A stretch of DNA of 64,000 nt, taken from the NCBI GenBank assembly GCA_903813345.2, contig CAIIXF020000004.1, positions 16,167,513-16,231,512 on the forward strand, read 5' to 3'. Positions 23,801 through 33,975 of the stretch are shown here, one piece after another. Source of the DNA: Owenia fusiformis (taxonomy: Eukaryota; Annelida; Polychaeta; Sabellida; Oweniidae). A program made the position numbers and the translations under genes. Each line of letters begins with the position of its first letter. Position 1 is the first letter of the stretch. Below the pieces are notes generated by a model. It did no database searches, was not told where the DNA came from, and saw only the letters and a list, made by a program, of their open reading frames with translations.

Positions 23801-25168
23801 ATCTATATTGGGTAGTGTTAAGTTTTCATATGATACAGCATAACAGCAATGAAACTTTGTTGCATTATTACCCGATCGAGAGTGATATATTAACATATCA
23901 CATCGAGGTATTCCATGTGCCGAATTATTAACTAGTTCTGTGACATGGTCTGGCGATTCACAATCATTATCCTACACTTAGTGTACTAAATGTATAATAA
24001 CATCAAAAAATAAATTTGATATTTATTGGCAAAATGAATAACCGGAGGATATCGTGATGATATACTCCGGGCGGAGGATATCGTGACGATATACTCCGGA
24101 AACCCCAATATGCGGAGGATATTGTGACGATATACTCCGCTTGTTTATTTCCCGCCAAATTGACTCTATTTGACATGAAAGTCATTTTGCAATGATATTA
24201 TACATTTAGTACACTCTTTGTAATTGTAGGATAATAAAAACATCCTATGATTTATTTTAGAATATCATTTTAATCTACTCGGTGATATTGATATATGCCC
24301 TCCTTCGCTTTGCTCTCTCGTGCAGATATCAATATCATAAATATAAAAATGATATTCCTCAAAATCATAAGATATCCTATAAATATTTATTGAGATGTAG
24401 TAAATATATTATATATAAGCTTCTTTCTCCTAGGGTGAACAAATAAAGAGTGCTTCCATTCTGTGTAATACGTGTACAGGGACATTCACTGGCTCATCTT
24501 TTGCCACTGGATTCGTGGTACGTTTGAAATAGGTTGTAAAAAGTAGAACTACACTATAATACTGAATATGCTTAATATATATGTATGTTAAAGTGATGCC
24601 TAATTATAATGATGGGGGATTTTGATAAAAGAGCAAGATTTGCTAATGCTGATATTCACTTAACAATCTTTGAATAGGGATGCTAATTTGCTTTTCCAGA
24701 TGTATTTCTTTATATAACTAATAATAACAATGATACTTTTCGCAAGAAATCTTATTATCACAAATGTTTATAAAAGATGCAAAATAAATAATTGTGATGT
24801 ACATTGTATTTCAGACTGGGGCCATTGCCGGCTATATGAGTCAACAAAGCAACGTGATCAGTCCCGAAGAGGCAAAGCGGTGGATTGTTAATAAGTAAGT
24901 TTTGATTACATGCCAATGCTGCAAAAATGTGCGCTATGGGTCGCAATGATTTTACAATTACAAAGAATGGTAATCTAGTTACTGTAGTTCCTGCCAACAG
25001 ATTATAGATAACCATTGCACCACTTAAAAAACATATTTCTTAGGTGAATAATGTAAATGACAATGGTTCTCATTGCAATGTTCTGTTGTTTTTTTTGTTT
25101 TCAGTGCATTCAAGAAGAACAATCTGAGCTTCCTTCGTATTGCTGGTTGTACTCCAAATAAAAGATGA
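14782..25168 (+). CDS. Subtilisin-like serine peptidase (S8 family), 9-10 exons
   Basis: Coding exons are 14782-14845 (tentative), 20180-20246, 20797-20899, 21238-21315, 21490-21553, 21776-21852, 22469-22550, 24434-24517, 24815-24894 and 25105-25168. All have AG/GT borders, and the phases join without a break to the TGA at 25166. The joined protein shows the subtilase order: a GASHFEF segment that normally follows the Asp motif, then NGHGTAVA (catalytic His), LGVAKQTILHPVKVMD, NMSLKTGFSRLLNAAVQELL, AAAGND (oxyanion Asn), VDIAAP and TGSSFATGF (catalytic Ser). About 254 residues are seen; the propeptide and the Asp-containing exon lie upstream, not found. The enzyme would be secreted or vesicular if it follows the family. 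AATAAA follows the stop at about 25179. Odd points: the usual Pro after the Ser motif is absent, and one intron carries two transposons. Confidence 0.85.
15251..16143. mobile_element. Mariner-like TIR element, 893 bp
   Basis: The ends are inverted copies beginning CAGGGCGTCCACAAAAA (left) and CAGAGCGTCCACAAAAA (right, reversed), flanked by TA at 15249-15250 and 16144-16145. Similarity continues through the ACTGAGCAATCA-type stretch about 110-130 bp inside each end. There is no intact transposase. The element lies in the proposed first intron of the peptidase gene. Confidence 0.75.
16598..16756. mobile_element. Short MITE of the CACTCC-ended family
   Basis: The left end reads ACACCTCCAAAGATTTGGCA. 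The right end, reversed, contains AAAGTTTGGCAACC. This matches the termini of the 215-2416 element. About 160 bp, non-coding, boundaries approximate because the ends have decayed. Confidence 0.45.
16958..17586. mobile_element. Mariner-like MITE, 629 bp, inside the 70-bp array
   Basis: The ends are inverted copies starting CAAGGGCCGATCAAAA. Arms stay similar for well over 100 bp and include ACTCC[C/T]CTTATTATAAAATT on one strand. TA flanks both ends (16956-16957, 17587-17588), and the interrupted tandem unit resumes right after, giving a clean view of the insertion. It is non-coding. Confidence 0.85.
17662..17958. repeat. Hairpin element inserted in the 70-bp array
   Basis: This block replaces the expected unit junction and contains inverted arms (17671-17716 against 17797-17843, both with ATAAATCATAAAATC-like sequence on one strand). 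An inner hairpin AAAGACC...GGTCTTT encloses GCGTAGCGATTGA at 17728-17760, resembling other hairpin loops in the window. Confidence 0.5.
18121..19383. other. Intronic or intergenic; one retroelement-like fossil
   Basis: Apart from the fossil at 18554-18720, nothing coding could be supported. An open frame near 19053-19364 has a hydrophobic stretch but no ATG start and no neighbouring splice sites that fit. Confidence 0.4.
18554..18720 (+). mobile_element. Possible fossil of a Gypsy-type integrase
   Basis: A short translated stretch contains YHPLQNGMVES followed by a leucine/lysine segment. This resembles the YHPQSNGxVER motif of Ty3/Gypsy integrases. No LTRs or other parts lie nearby. It is a broken remnant at best, and the call rests on one motif. 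Confidence 0.3.
19384..19863. mobile_element. Mariner-like MITE, 480 bp
   Basis: The inverted ends start CAGCGTGAAACAAAATGCCA (left) and CAGGGTGACACAAAAATGCA (right, reversed). Arms align for about 150 bp, through GTAGATAG and CAGCATCAACAA-like stretches. TA flanks both ends. The element is non-coding and lies in the proposed first intron of the peptidase gene. Confidence 0.75.
22706..23758. mobile_element. Mariner-like TIR element, 1.05 kb, in an intron
   Basis: The ends are near-identical inverted copies of CAGGGTGTTCCAAAAGTAAC followed by AGGACTGGTGCTGGCAT, with TA outside (22704-22705, 23759-23760). The arms remain similar for about 190 bp, to an ACCCGGGGCAAC stretch in both. No transposase frame can be read, and a reverse-strand frame inside (22908-23120) has no known domain. 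The conserved ends suggest it is one of the younger copies here. Confidence 0.85.
23970..24385 (-). mobile_element. Palindrome-bearing element, copy J
   Basis: About 415 bp, nearly the reverse complement of 31885-32300. Shared parts in order are: ACTAAATGTATAATAACATC, three copies of a 27-bp palindrome (24042-24070, 24071-24099, 24112-24140), a TACATTTAGTACAC stretch, then a hairpin around ATATCATTTTAATCTACTCG whose loop reads GAGCAAAGCGAAGGAGGG on the - strand. It has no coding frame that is not a by-product of the palindromes. Confidence 0.7.
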
Positions 25169-25720
25169 TCATGGAAATAAAATGTCATAGAGACAATCAT
25201 AAATATAAATGATAATTTGTTTCCTATTACCGATTAGACCAAGGAATAAAGTTTCAATATATAGGCTCTTAAGACAATCATAAAAAACAGAAAGGTATCT
25301 TCCTTATACTGTACGAATTTCCCCGTTATACTTTAATGGTTAGCCCATGGCAGTGATGGGCTATCTGTCCTTATACAATTAAACTAAGGAAAGTTAAACA
25401 TCAGAAGTTTCTTTCCTATGCGAATTGCCTAGTCATACTCTAATTAGACCAAGATATACAGTTTCTAAAAGACAATCATATGAACATCAGAGAGTCTCTT
25501 TCCGATGAGAATTGCCCAGTAATACTTTAATTGTTTCTAAAAGACAATCATATGAACATCAGAAAAGTGTCTTCCATAAACGAAGATCCCGAAATATCCC
25601 GTAATTCTTTATTTCGACCAAGATATACAGTTTTCCATTAGACGACCATGAACATAAGAAAAGTCCCACACTAGAAACTAGCACGTATATAAAATGAAGC
25701 AAACATTCTCGAATGATTAA
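25169..25720 (+). repeat. Degenerate tandem repeat after the peptidase gene
   Basis: Four or five diverged units of about 90-110 bp share TTAGACCAAG, AAAAGACAATCATATGAACA and a TCTTTCC-type stretch. The array begins just after the poly(A) signal AATAAA (about 25179), so part of it may be 3' UTR. Confidence 0.6.
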
Positions 25721-26371
25721 CAGTTTCATGCTTTGATAATAGTTGATGTACTTCTCCATGGAAATTTTGAAATACCATATCCACTGTAGATACTTTATAA
25801 GCTATGAAATAAAGAAAATCTAATCTGAAAAAGTGTTTCCATTGTTATTGCCTATAGTATTATTAATAACAATTGCGCATGAATAGAAAAGAAAAAAAAT
25901 ATTCGAATGCAATACCTTACTAGCATACAGAATCGACTTTTGAATGAAACAGAACTTAATTAATAAATTCTTTGAAATGTCAACTCAGTTTCTTATTTTT
26001 CTCTAATCCACTTAATCAATTATCAACTGCACCGAGCTGAAATATTGTCCATTGGATAACAATGTGTCCGATGTATATGTCTCCAACTAATGCCTGGAAA
26101 AAACGTATGTTCTACAATACCATCATACCAAATATATTTTAATTATACATTATACTATTGGATATTTAAAATGTTATGCTGTAACACTGCAATGATATCT
26201 CTAATCGTATTACACATTACATGATGGAACAATAACATTCGAATTAATGATGGTAATGTTCAAAAGGTTTAAACACACTATAAGTATGATACCTGGAAAA
26301 GCCTATAAATAAAACAGTATTATATTCGGTGTACTAGTAATCTAGATGATGTAAACAGATCTTAAACAGAT

Positions 26372-26552
26372 CTTAACATGATTACAATATCGATAAAAAA
26401 GAATATTTTTACATAAAAATAGATGGCATCTCGAATAGTGCCATCTATTACTCAAAATTTCATGGAAAAGTATCAAGTATTGGGTAAGATAGAGCAAACA
26501 GTGAATTACTTGATTTAATAATCTTAAAGGCTCCATATAAAGTTTAAACCAT
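26372..26552 (+). repeat. Direct duplication, copy 1
   Basis: About 180 bp, almost identical to 26941-27133. Both run from TTAACATGAT to AGTTTAAACCAT and share AAAAGTATCAAGTATTGGGT. Copy 2 has about 15 bp of different sequence in the middle. No coding content. Confidence 0.85.
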
Positions 26553-26940
26553 AAATAAACCATGTAAATGTTACTTTGTGCACTTATCGTGTGAGACTAG
26601 CTATTTGTATCAGAGACATTTTTGCCTCGCTTTCGATTTTTGACTCGTCGAAAGAAAAACAATTGCCTCATTCCACCCTTACCTTGTCAAATCCGAGCAA
26701 CGAACGCCACTGAAATATGTACCAATATATATGAACATACTGTAAAAAGCTTTTTAAACAAGTATACTAACAGTACTGTTCCTTGGCTATCATAAAAATA
26801 GCTCTTAAATCGTCTATATGAGTTCAATAGTCGTCACCTTCGAACAAGGCATGCATTTTTCCTAAAAAACATTTAACATTTTTATTTATACATTTTAAAT
26901 TTATCTTTAATTATAGATGTCACCCTTTACATATATTTTC

Positions 26941-27133
26941 TTAACATGATCAAATATCGATAAAAAGAATATTTTTACATCAAAATAGATGGCATCTCGA
27001 ATAGTGCTTAACAGGCTAATACGATCATTTACTCAAAATTTCATGGAAAAGTATCAAGTATTGGGTAAGATAGAGCAAACAGTGAATTACTTGATTTAAT
27101 AATCTTAAAGGCTCCATATAAAGTTTAAACCAT
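26941..27133 (+). repeat. Direct duplication, copy 2
   Basis: The second copy of the segment at 26372-26552, about 390 bp downstream and in the same orientation. Near-identity implies a fairly recent local duplication. Confidence 0.85.
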
Positions 27134-27280
27134 CCTGGATTATATTATAGTCCTACAAAATGTTATAAAAATGTACAGTACAATTTTAAATGTTTGGAAC
27201 TACTTTGAATCTAAAAGATAAGCAATTAATTATAGTAAAGGACCATATTGAAACAGAATATGTAAAAATTGAAACATTAA

Positions 27281-27869
27281 TACATGTCCTAACTTTTGTA
27301 TATTCTAGTTTGTTTTGTAGTTTAGCTATCATATCTGGGGCCTCTTATATTTTGATGCTTCTCTGCCATGTTATTTTCGAAAAAATAACATTGCTGAAAC
27401 TCCCTGAATTGCAAAAGGCCACAGCTTTGCTGCACAATATTCATAACTATCTGAAAGGACGATTCTCGGTTTGGAGAACCAAGTTCATCAATCTAAATGA
27501 GCATTATCCCTGCTTCGGACAAATTTGATTTTTTTTACATAATATAGATTTGAATGTCCTCTTTTGAATAGTCATAATTTAATTTGGATAATATTTCTAG
27601 ATTTTTCGCAAAAAAATATTAGTGTAGTACACTGATGAACTTCTTTCCCCAAATCGAGACTTGTATTTTATTGAATCGGTCTAATTGAGCGTTATCCCTG
27701 CTTCAGACCAATTTGTTATTTTTACATCTTGTAGATTTAAATGTCCTCTTTTGAATATTCATAGTTTAATTTGGGTAATATTTCTATATTTTTCATGAAA
27801 AAAATTATTAGCCCAGGAGACTGTTCTCCAAACCGAGAATCGTCCTTTACAAAGTTAGGACTTGTACAT
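27281..27869. repeat. Foldback structure with an internal direct repeat
   Basis: Inverted arms are AAAGGACGATTCTCGGTTTG (27454-27479) against its inverse at 27823-27848, and an outer pair containing GTCCTAAC (27281-27300 against 27848-27869). On the left the two arm pieces are separated by about 150 bp, on the right they are adjacent, so the left arm carries an insertion. Between the arms a segment of about 110 bp is repeated directly (27498-27608 and 27684-27796, sharing AATGTCCTCTTTTGAATA). A + frame crossing the left arm (27190-27528) is not supported as a gene. Confidence 0.6.
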
Positions 27870-27871
27870 AT

Positions 27872-30800
27872 GTCTCCATTTTTCATATCCGTTGCAATAT
27901 ATAGCCATTTGATTGCTTATTTTTTTAAATCAAAGAGGTTCCAAATATTTAAAATTTTACTGTAACCTTTAAATTCAAATTCAAAAAGGTGATTTTGAAG
28001 TATTTTTTTGAAAAAATGTGAATTTATTTCAAATGGAATTTTAGTTGTGACACACAAATTTTTAAATAACAATTTATACAAATCCAAATATTTAATGTTT
28101 CAAATCAAAAGTTATGTTTTAATGATTTAACTATATTTTTAAACTGTACACAGGGTCTTTGATTTTTTACTCCAACTGATAGATGTCGCTTAATTATGAA
28201 ATCCATCATTAGACACTTCATGCAGAAGACATCTTTTCAAAAGATTCACCTGGACTTCATTTATTTTACAATCATTTACTCATCTTTAATATTTTGAATT
28301 ATTGATCGATTCTGCCAAACGTATAGCCTTGTAAGTCACTGGGAGTTTAATTTCCATCTATAATGCATCTGTCTGTTTTCAACCTATTTACAGTAACATT
28401 TTCAATTTTAAAGTTTGGTTTATTTACAAATTGTATTGCATATGTTTTATATTTCAACTCAACGTTTTAATGTTTTATATAAATCATGTGTATGGAGTAG
28501 ATCGTGCAAAGTCATTGTTGTGGCTCGTAGAGACAACAAGGCTTTATTGTTTCAATTTCGGGAATAGGCTTATATCTTTTTTGTTTCTTACCCCAAAAAG
28601 ACCGTAGAGGATCCTATGCGCAAAAATGACTAAAACATATTTTACTTTGCGAATTGCAACTCATAGAGATTTCCTAGTCTTGGGATGATGATTGTTATTT
28701 ATTGCATTGGTTTGCATTGTCTAATATTGTATTTCACTTTTATGGGTATTGCATTATCGCAATGTACATTTTATGTTGTATAATATTGAATAACATTACT
28801 TGGTAGTTTATTACATCATTGCACTAAATAACATTGTATTATATCATATTGTTGAGGATTTCAACGAGAGCTACGATAAATGAGGTTCTTTAAGTAGACA
28901 CCGATTGGATGATGTAAAACCAGAAAAACACTCGTCTATTTCAGAGAAATAATTTATCAAACACTGTAAACCTTTCTAGTGGTCGTATTTGATAAACTCA
29001 TGTATAAATATAAAACGGTCGTATTTAACAATAGTGGGGGTTTAGCAACTCATTTCGAATTCAAAACAACGTAAAGGTGTAATTTGTCACCCTCAGCAAC
29101 TTTTCGAGGGACTCTGATTCCAACTTGTTTCTGTAAACCTTATAAAAATCGGGCAAATATATACTCCTAAGGTGAGAGCTTATCTCTTCAGATCATAGCT
29201 CTACACATTCACGTACACGTTTTCTTATAACGCGTAGCTTCACTAAATAATATTCTGTTATGATGAAAGAATATGAGATTAATGAACGCATTCTGATGGC
29301 CCATGATAAAGTCATAGTGTTCACTTTGGTCGGCAGCCAGTTGCATACGTTTTGCACCAATTAGATTACAGATATGGATATGCGTATGTTAAACGTTTTA
29401 TCAAAGGTACGTATCTTGTGTCCCTGCTCCGAGCATAACAAACGACTCGCTGTTTAATGAGGGCGTTGATAATACCTGCACTTAAATAATTTGAATTAGG
29501 GATACCAATGATTCTAAAGAACAATAGTGTTTCATCTAAAATAAAAACAGTTATGTATAATTATCTCCATAATTCAAAACAATTTTTCATAACTGGGATG
29601 TTCTTAAAGCCATTCGTCTTTTAGAAAATACGTGTTTGGATTAACATTACCATGGTAGCATTAAAGCCTGTTTTGTGACATAATACACTTTTTGGATATT
29701 ACCCTCTGCTGGAGGTAAACTTCCAATGTACTCTTAAAACTAGAAAGATACTATGTTCATTTAGAATGTTTAGTGAGAGAAACGCTTCGCATTTTCTGCT
29801 TTCATTAATTTTATATTCAAATTCGAATAAAAAAAGCATAACACCTAGCTTACAATAATTAAAACCTCGTCAGATCGAAACTTTGAAATCACTCATTTTT
29901 TCAGAAGTTAGTGTATGTAACCGATAAACGACGGGGTAATTAGGAGATTAGTATCTTATTATACAAGGCGAGTGGGAGGAGCTAAAGCCGACCCTTTAAG
30001 CACGGGTTACTTGAGTAACGCGAAGTGTGTTGAAGACATACATCAGACGATGGATAACCATGTGCGGTTGCATGAGAAATCTCATCGCATTTACGACACA
30101 TAAAAATATGTCACGGCGGTCATGTTTTTAAATGAAAAATCTGGCATAAAAGAGTAAAATCAGCTATGGATAATGTGAGCCAGAAAATAGATAATACTTG
30201 AAATTGTACGGAAAGGCTAGAATGTAAGATACATCTTTGAAATTTTTAAGAGAAAATGAGGAGAATATACAAGACCGGAGATAAACTCTAGGCACGGGAG
30301 CACAGCTGTTAAGAGCGCCCCATCCCTCGTACCCGGTACTTCCTTATACAGGGCTACACCTCGGCTGACACAACTCTGGCGTCAAATGTCGTCTGCTTCT
30401 GCGCATTTCACTCAATTTATTACAGAAATTTCAAAGAAGTGCCTGATAATATCAGCTTTCCATGCAATTTACAATACATTCTCAATGCTGGTTTAAATAA
30501 TTTCATTTTTAGTCCAGTAATTTCCTCTTAAAAGTTGACTTTAAATTTGATCATACTTCCTTTTTTCGAAGGTTTCAAGTCATATTTCACTACAATATAT
30601 ATCACACTTTTTCAGAGTTAAATCGAGTATGTAATGTGCCTCGTTGAGAATAAGACATACCTTGCAGTTGGTCGGCGCACACTTTATTCATTTCAACGCT
30701 TTTCTTGCGCAAATTACATTTTTACGCAAATAATTACATAATATTCACATTTATTTACACTTTAGATGAAACCTCGATAAACACGATTAATTGTAACTAA

Positions 30801-31669
30801 TCTTTTATTTACAAATATAGTTTACTAGCTCATAAACGATGCGCAATTATTGCGAGGGGAAATTATCTGAAAAAATAACGATGTTACAAGTGTTTTGTGA
30901 CTTTTGTCTCTAATCGCTATTTAACACCTAAATAGCTACTTATTTTTGCAAATATTTCATGATATATGACGACGAGATATCTCTTGGTTGTGCAAAGTAA
31001 ACATGCGGAGGTGCTATCATTAATTTAAATTTTAAAAAGTGAACAATTTTAACAGTGAAATCTTTTAGTCGTGTATGCTATAATACTAAATGGTTCGGTT
31101 TATTGTGAATGCTTGTCTAGCTTCAAAAAGTTGTGTAAATTAGATTTTTCTCCCTCTCTCAGTCCATGCAGTCACGTGAATGTTCAGACTAGGCCATTGA
31201 ATTGCAGACGATATTGCAATATTTAACCAAACCGTCATAAAGAAGACCATCCAAAAACCATACAAACTTAGATTTTTGAATAAGACAAATTACGTTATCA
31301 GGGCCCATTAATTCCATTGTTATTCTTTTATTGTCCTATTGTGCTAATCCCCATCCTCTTTTACATGTAAATCATGTGAAATACCGTAAAATTCAAGAAT
31401 ACATTTCAATCTAGTATCTAAAAACAAGAAACAAAAGAGTTAAAACATCAATAGAAATGTGACAGACTTAATATTTTTCAGTTAAAGCATTAGTAGATCT
31501 CAAAATAATTAAGAAATTGTGATTTTAAATTGCAAAATTTAGAACAGTTTTTCATATTTGGTTCAACATAACGAGGCTGATTGTTTCTCAACTTTTGAAG
31601 GCGAGTGTAATTCTTTCAATTGTTCTTTTCGATGGAATAGTCTTCGATTTGAAGTTCTGCTATGAGCTG
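27872..31669. other. No gene seen; patch of higher GC at about 29.95-30.4 kb
   Basis: AT-rich sequence without coding exons I can support. Around 29950-30400 the composition rises (GGGAGGAGCTAAAGCC, CGCCCCATCCCTCGTACCC). That patch could be an unrecognised exon, a promoter or part of an old element, but no frame or motif decides between them. Confidence 0.35.
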
Positions 31670-31870
31670 TTTGCTAACACACGCGCATGCGCACTGCCAT
31701 TGTATCACTTGCTTTGATCCAAGAGAGGGAAACGACTCAGTGTCCAGAGAAGACATAGTGTCTATGATGTGAATGTGTACTGAGAAGACATCGTCGCTGA
31801 TTGGTCGAATCGACAGACAAATGACGTCATTCAATGGTGGTTTCGAAATTTTCTAGAAACGCTTCGAATG
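31670..31870. promoter_or_regulatory. Promoter-like motif cluster
   Basis: Within 200 bp lie a palindromic NRF1-type site GCGCATGCGC (about 31682), an inverted CCAAT box (GATTGG, about 31799), a full CRE TGACGTCA (about 31823) and a heat-shock-type TTCTAGAA (about 31851). The stretch is GC-richer than its surroundings. No gene with a clear start was found on either side, though element K follows within 20 bp on the + side. A short - strand frame (31616-31834) overlaps it without any recognised domain. The promoter call is inference from motif density. Confidence 0.4.
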
Positions 31871-31884
31871 ATATAGGAACTCCT

Positions 31885-32300
31885 ATGAAACTCTATGATT
31901 TTGAGGAATATCATATTTATCTACGAGGTGAAGCGAAGCGAACAAGTGCATATCATTTTCATCGAGTAGATTAAAATGATATTCTAAAAAATCATGGGAG
32001 GTTCTTATTATCCTACACTAACTATATCTAGTATTGTATTAAATGTATGATATCATTGAAAATTAAATTTCATGTAAAACAGTTCAATTTGGTGGGAAAT
32101 GAACAAGCGGAGTATATCGTCACAATATCCTCCGCATATTTGTTTTCCGGAGTATATCATCACGATATCCTCCGCATATTGTTTTTCCGGAGTATATCGT
32201 GGCGATATCCTCCGGTTATTCATTTTGTCAAAAGATATCAAATTTATTTTTAAAAGTTATTATACATTTAGTACACTAAGTGTAGGATAAATACAGAATA
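31885..32300 (+). mobile_element. Palindrome-bearing element, copy K
   Basis: The sister of 23970-24385 in the opposite orientation. It has the ATATCAT...ATGATAT hairpin with a loop of GAAGCGAAGCGAACAAG (31903-31985), three 27-bp palindromes (32107-32134, 32147-32174, 32188-32215) and ends near TACATTTAGTACACTAAGTG. Overlapping open frames on both strands come from the palindromes and are not genes. Confidence 0.7.
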
Positions 32301-32304
32301 TCAC

Positions 32305-32925
32305 ATCATATTGAGTGATATCATTTTTATCGCCGAGTTGATAGCAAATATCAACACGAGTGAGCGAAGCGAATGAGTATTGTTGATATTTGATATCTAC
32401 GAGGCGATAAAATGATATCACGAGAAATTATGTGATATTGGGTTTATCCCATGATTACAATCACCTTGTGATGTTCTGATCCAATTTCCAGGACATTGGC
32501 AGACAATATAAACTAGAAATTAGAATCTCAATTGAATATTTGAAACACTTTATTTTAACAATTAAAAGTAAATAACATGATACAGTTCGTCATAAATACC
32601 ATTTTTTAATCGTTAGTTAGGAGCCTTCTAATCAAATTATATACACAATCGTAATTCAATACACCAATGAAACTTAAAGAGAATAAATTAACGGACCTAT
32701 TTTCTCAAAAGAGAATAAATTATCTGACCTAATTTCCAACAATATTGTGGCACGAAATGCAAATGTGATATCACACGGATATGCGTGAGATAAACGATAT
32801 CACACGCATATAAGTTTGATAACGATTTCTGGAAAATATCACACGGATTTCAATAATATCAGAAATATCAGTAGCTGTTATTGTACAGATAACACATTAA
32901 TCGTGGGATAATATGTTAATATCTA
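32305..32925. repeat. Long hairpin and related foldback sequence
   Basis: A near-perfect hairpin fills 32315-32422. Its arms read GTGATATCATTTTTATCGCC and GATAGCAAATATCAACA with their inverses, around a loop TGAGCGAAGCGAATGAG. Further right, TTTATCCCATGATT near 32450 is answered by an inverse-like AATCGTGGGATAA near 32899, so the whole block may be one foldback element with ATATCACACGGAT-type short repeats inside (32770-32850). Confidence 0.6.
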
Positions 32926-33423
32926 ATGGCCTAGTCACATAGCCCGGCCGATGTCCGGCATCGGTAGAGCTCGGTGGATTTTTTTGGTGCCACCGAGCTC
33001 TCCTCATCGGAAGCAGAGCTCGGTGACGTGAACGGACGCCGTCCGGACATCTTCAGGTACTATACTTTCCAAGGCTCTGTCCCACATCGGCCGGAGCTCG
33101 GTCGGAGCTCGGCCGGTGTCCGTTAAAAAAACCTCGTCTTCTGGTTGTCTCAGATGCACGGGACACCGACCGATACTCGGCTGTGCACCGGCCGACGTGT
33201 GTTCAGATGTGGTTACGATGGGGCTGCGATGAGGGAGCTCGGTGAGAGCCCGGTGAAATTTAACTCCGAAGTTAAAATTTCACCGAGCTGCCACCGATGC
33301 GGTTTTAAGCAACAAACGCCACGGATGTCCGGCCGGTGTCCGGCCGGTGTTCGGCCGAGTTCGGTGAAAATTGCATCGCTGGCTCATCGGAACCTCATCG
33401 GCCGGGCTATGTGACTAGGCCAT
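32926..33423. mobile_element. GC-rich TIR element, 498 bp
   Basis: Perfect inverted ends of about 27 bp start ATGGCCTAGTCACATAGCCC. The interior is far richer in G+C than its surroundings and is made of many direct and inverted copies of GAGCTCGGTG and CCGGCCGGTGTCCG. A frame across it (33145-33414) follows these repeats and is not a gene. The superfamily is not clear; no unambiguous target duplication was seen. Confidence 0.8.
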
Positions 33424-33904
33424 AAAGGGTTGACAAATACCATAGCTTGTTATATTTCACATAAAGATAAAGGAAGATGTGAGGAATATGCTAAAATCGA
33501 TTAAAAAATCACAACGACGACGGACGTGTGGTATTCGGAAACTAGAGCCGTTCAAATGAAACCCCGGGTATAAGGCATACAAATTAAATGAGCCCGCCCT
33601 TGAAGGATGTCGTGATTACGAAATCCAAAATTAAACAATCACCATTTCTACTTCAGATTTTGAATCGCGAGTTTTGGCATTATCAAATTACAAAAAAACA
33701 CACAAAGAGTGATCACGATATTAACTCAAATCATTTGGATTGCTGATTATGAATTCATAGCAAGTTAAATGTCAGACGATAACGACATTTTTTCATTTTT
33801 ACTCTAACCCAAACTGTTTTACGCAACATCGAGACTATAAGACCCGCAATTGCCAGTCACCATGCATTCAGTTTTAGCTATTTCCCACTGGCTTTCAGTG
33901 TCTA
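33424..33904. other. No gene seen
   Basis: AT-rich spacer between the GC-rich TIR element and the LINE-bearing element. No coding or repeat structure noted. Confidence 0.45.
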
Positions 33905-33975
33905 CAGGGTGTCCCGAAAGTATGCGCCCCCCGCCCTAGGCAGACATATACCAGTGCCGTCATAGTATGTGTCAT

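Larger units (their letters stand above)
22551..24433 (+). other. Peptidase intron carrying two transposons
   Basis: This 1.9-kb intron separates the exon ending VDIAAP from the exon with the catalytic Ser. It begins GTACGT and ends TTTCTCCTAG. It holds the mariner-like element 22706-23758 and the palindrome-bearing element 23970-24385, and is the longest of the downstream introns because of them. Confidence 0.8.

Noticed and set aside
32047-32290. Three overlapping open frames on both strands
   Set aside because: They arise from the repeated 27-bp palindromes of element K, which read open in several frames.
33145-33414. 89-codon + frame
   Set aside because: It lies wholly inside the GC-rich TIR element, where few stop codons occur, and follows the internal repeats.
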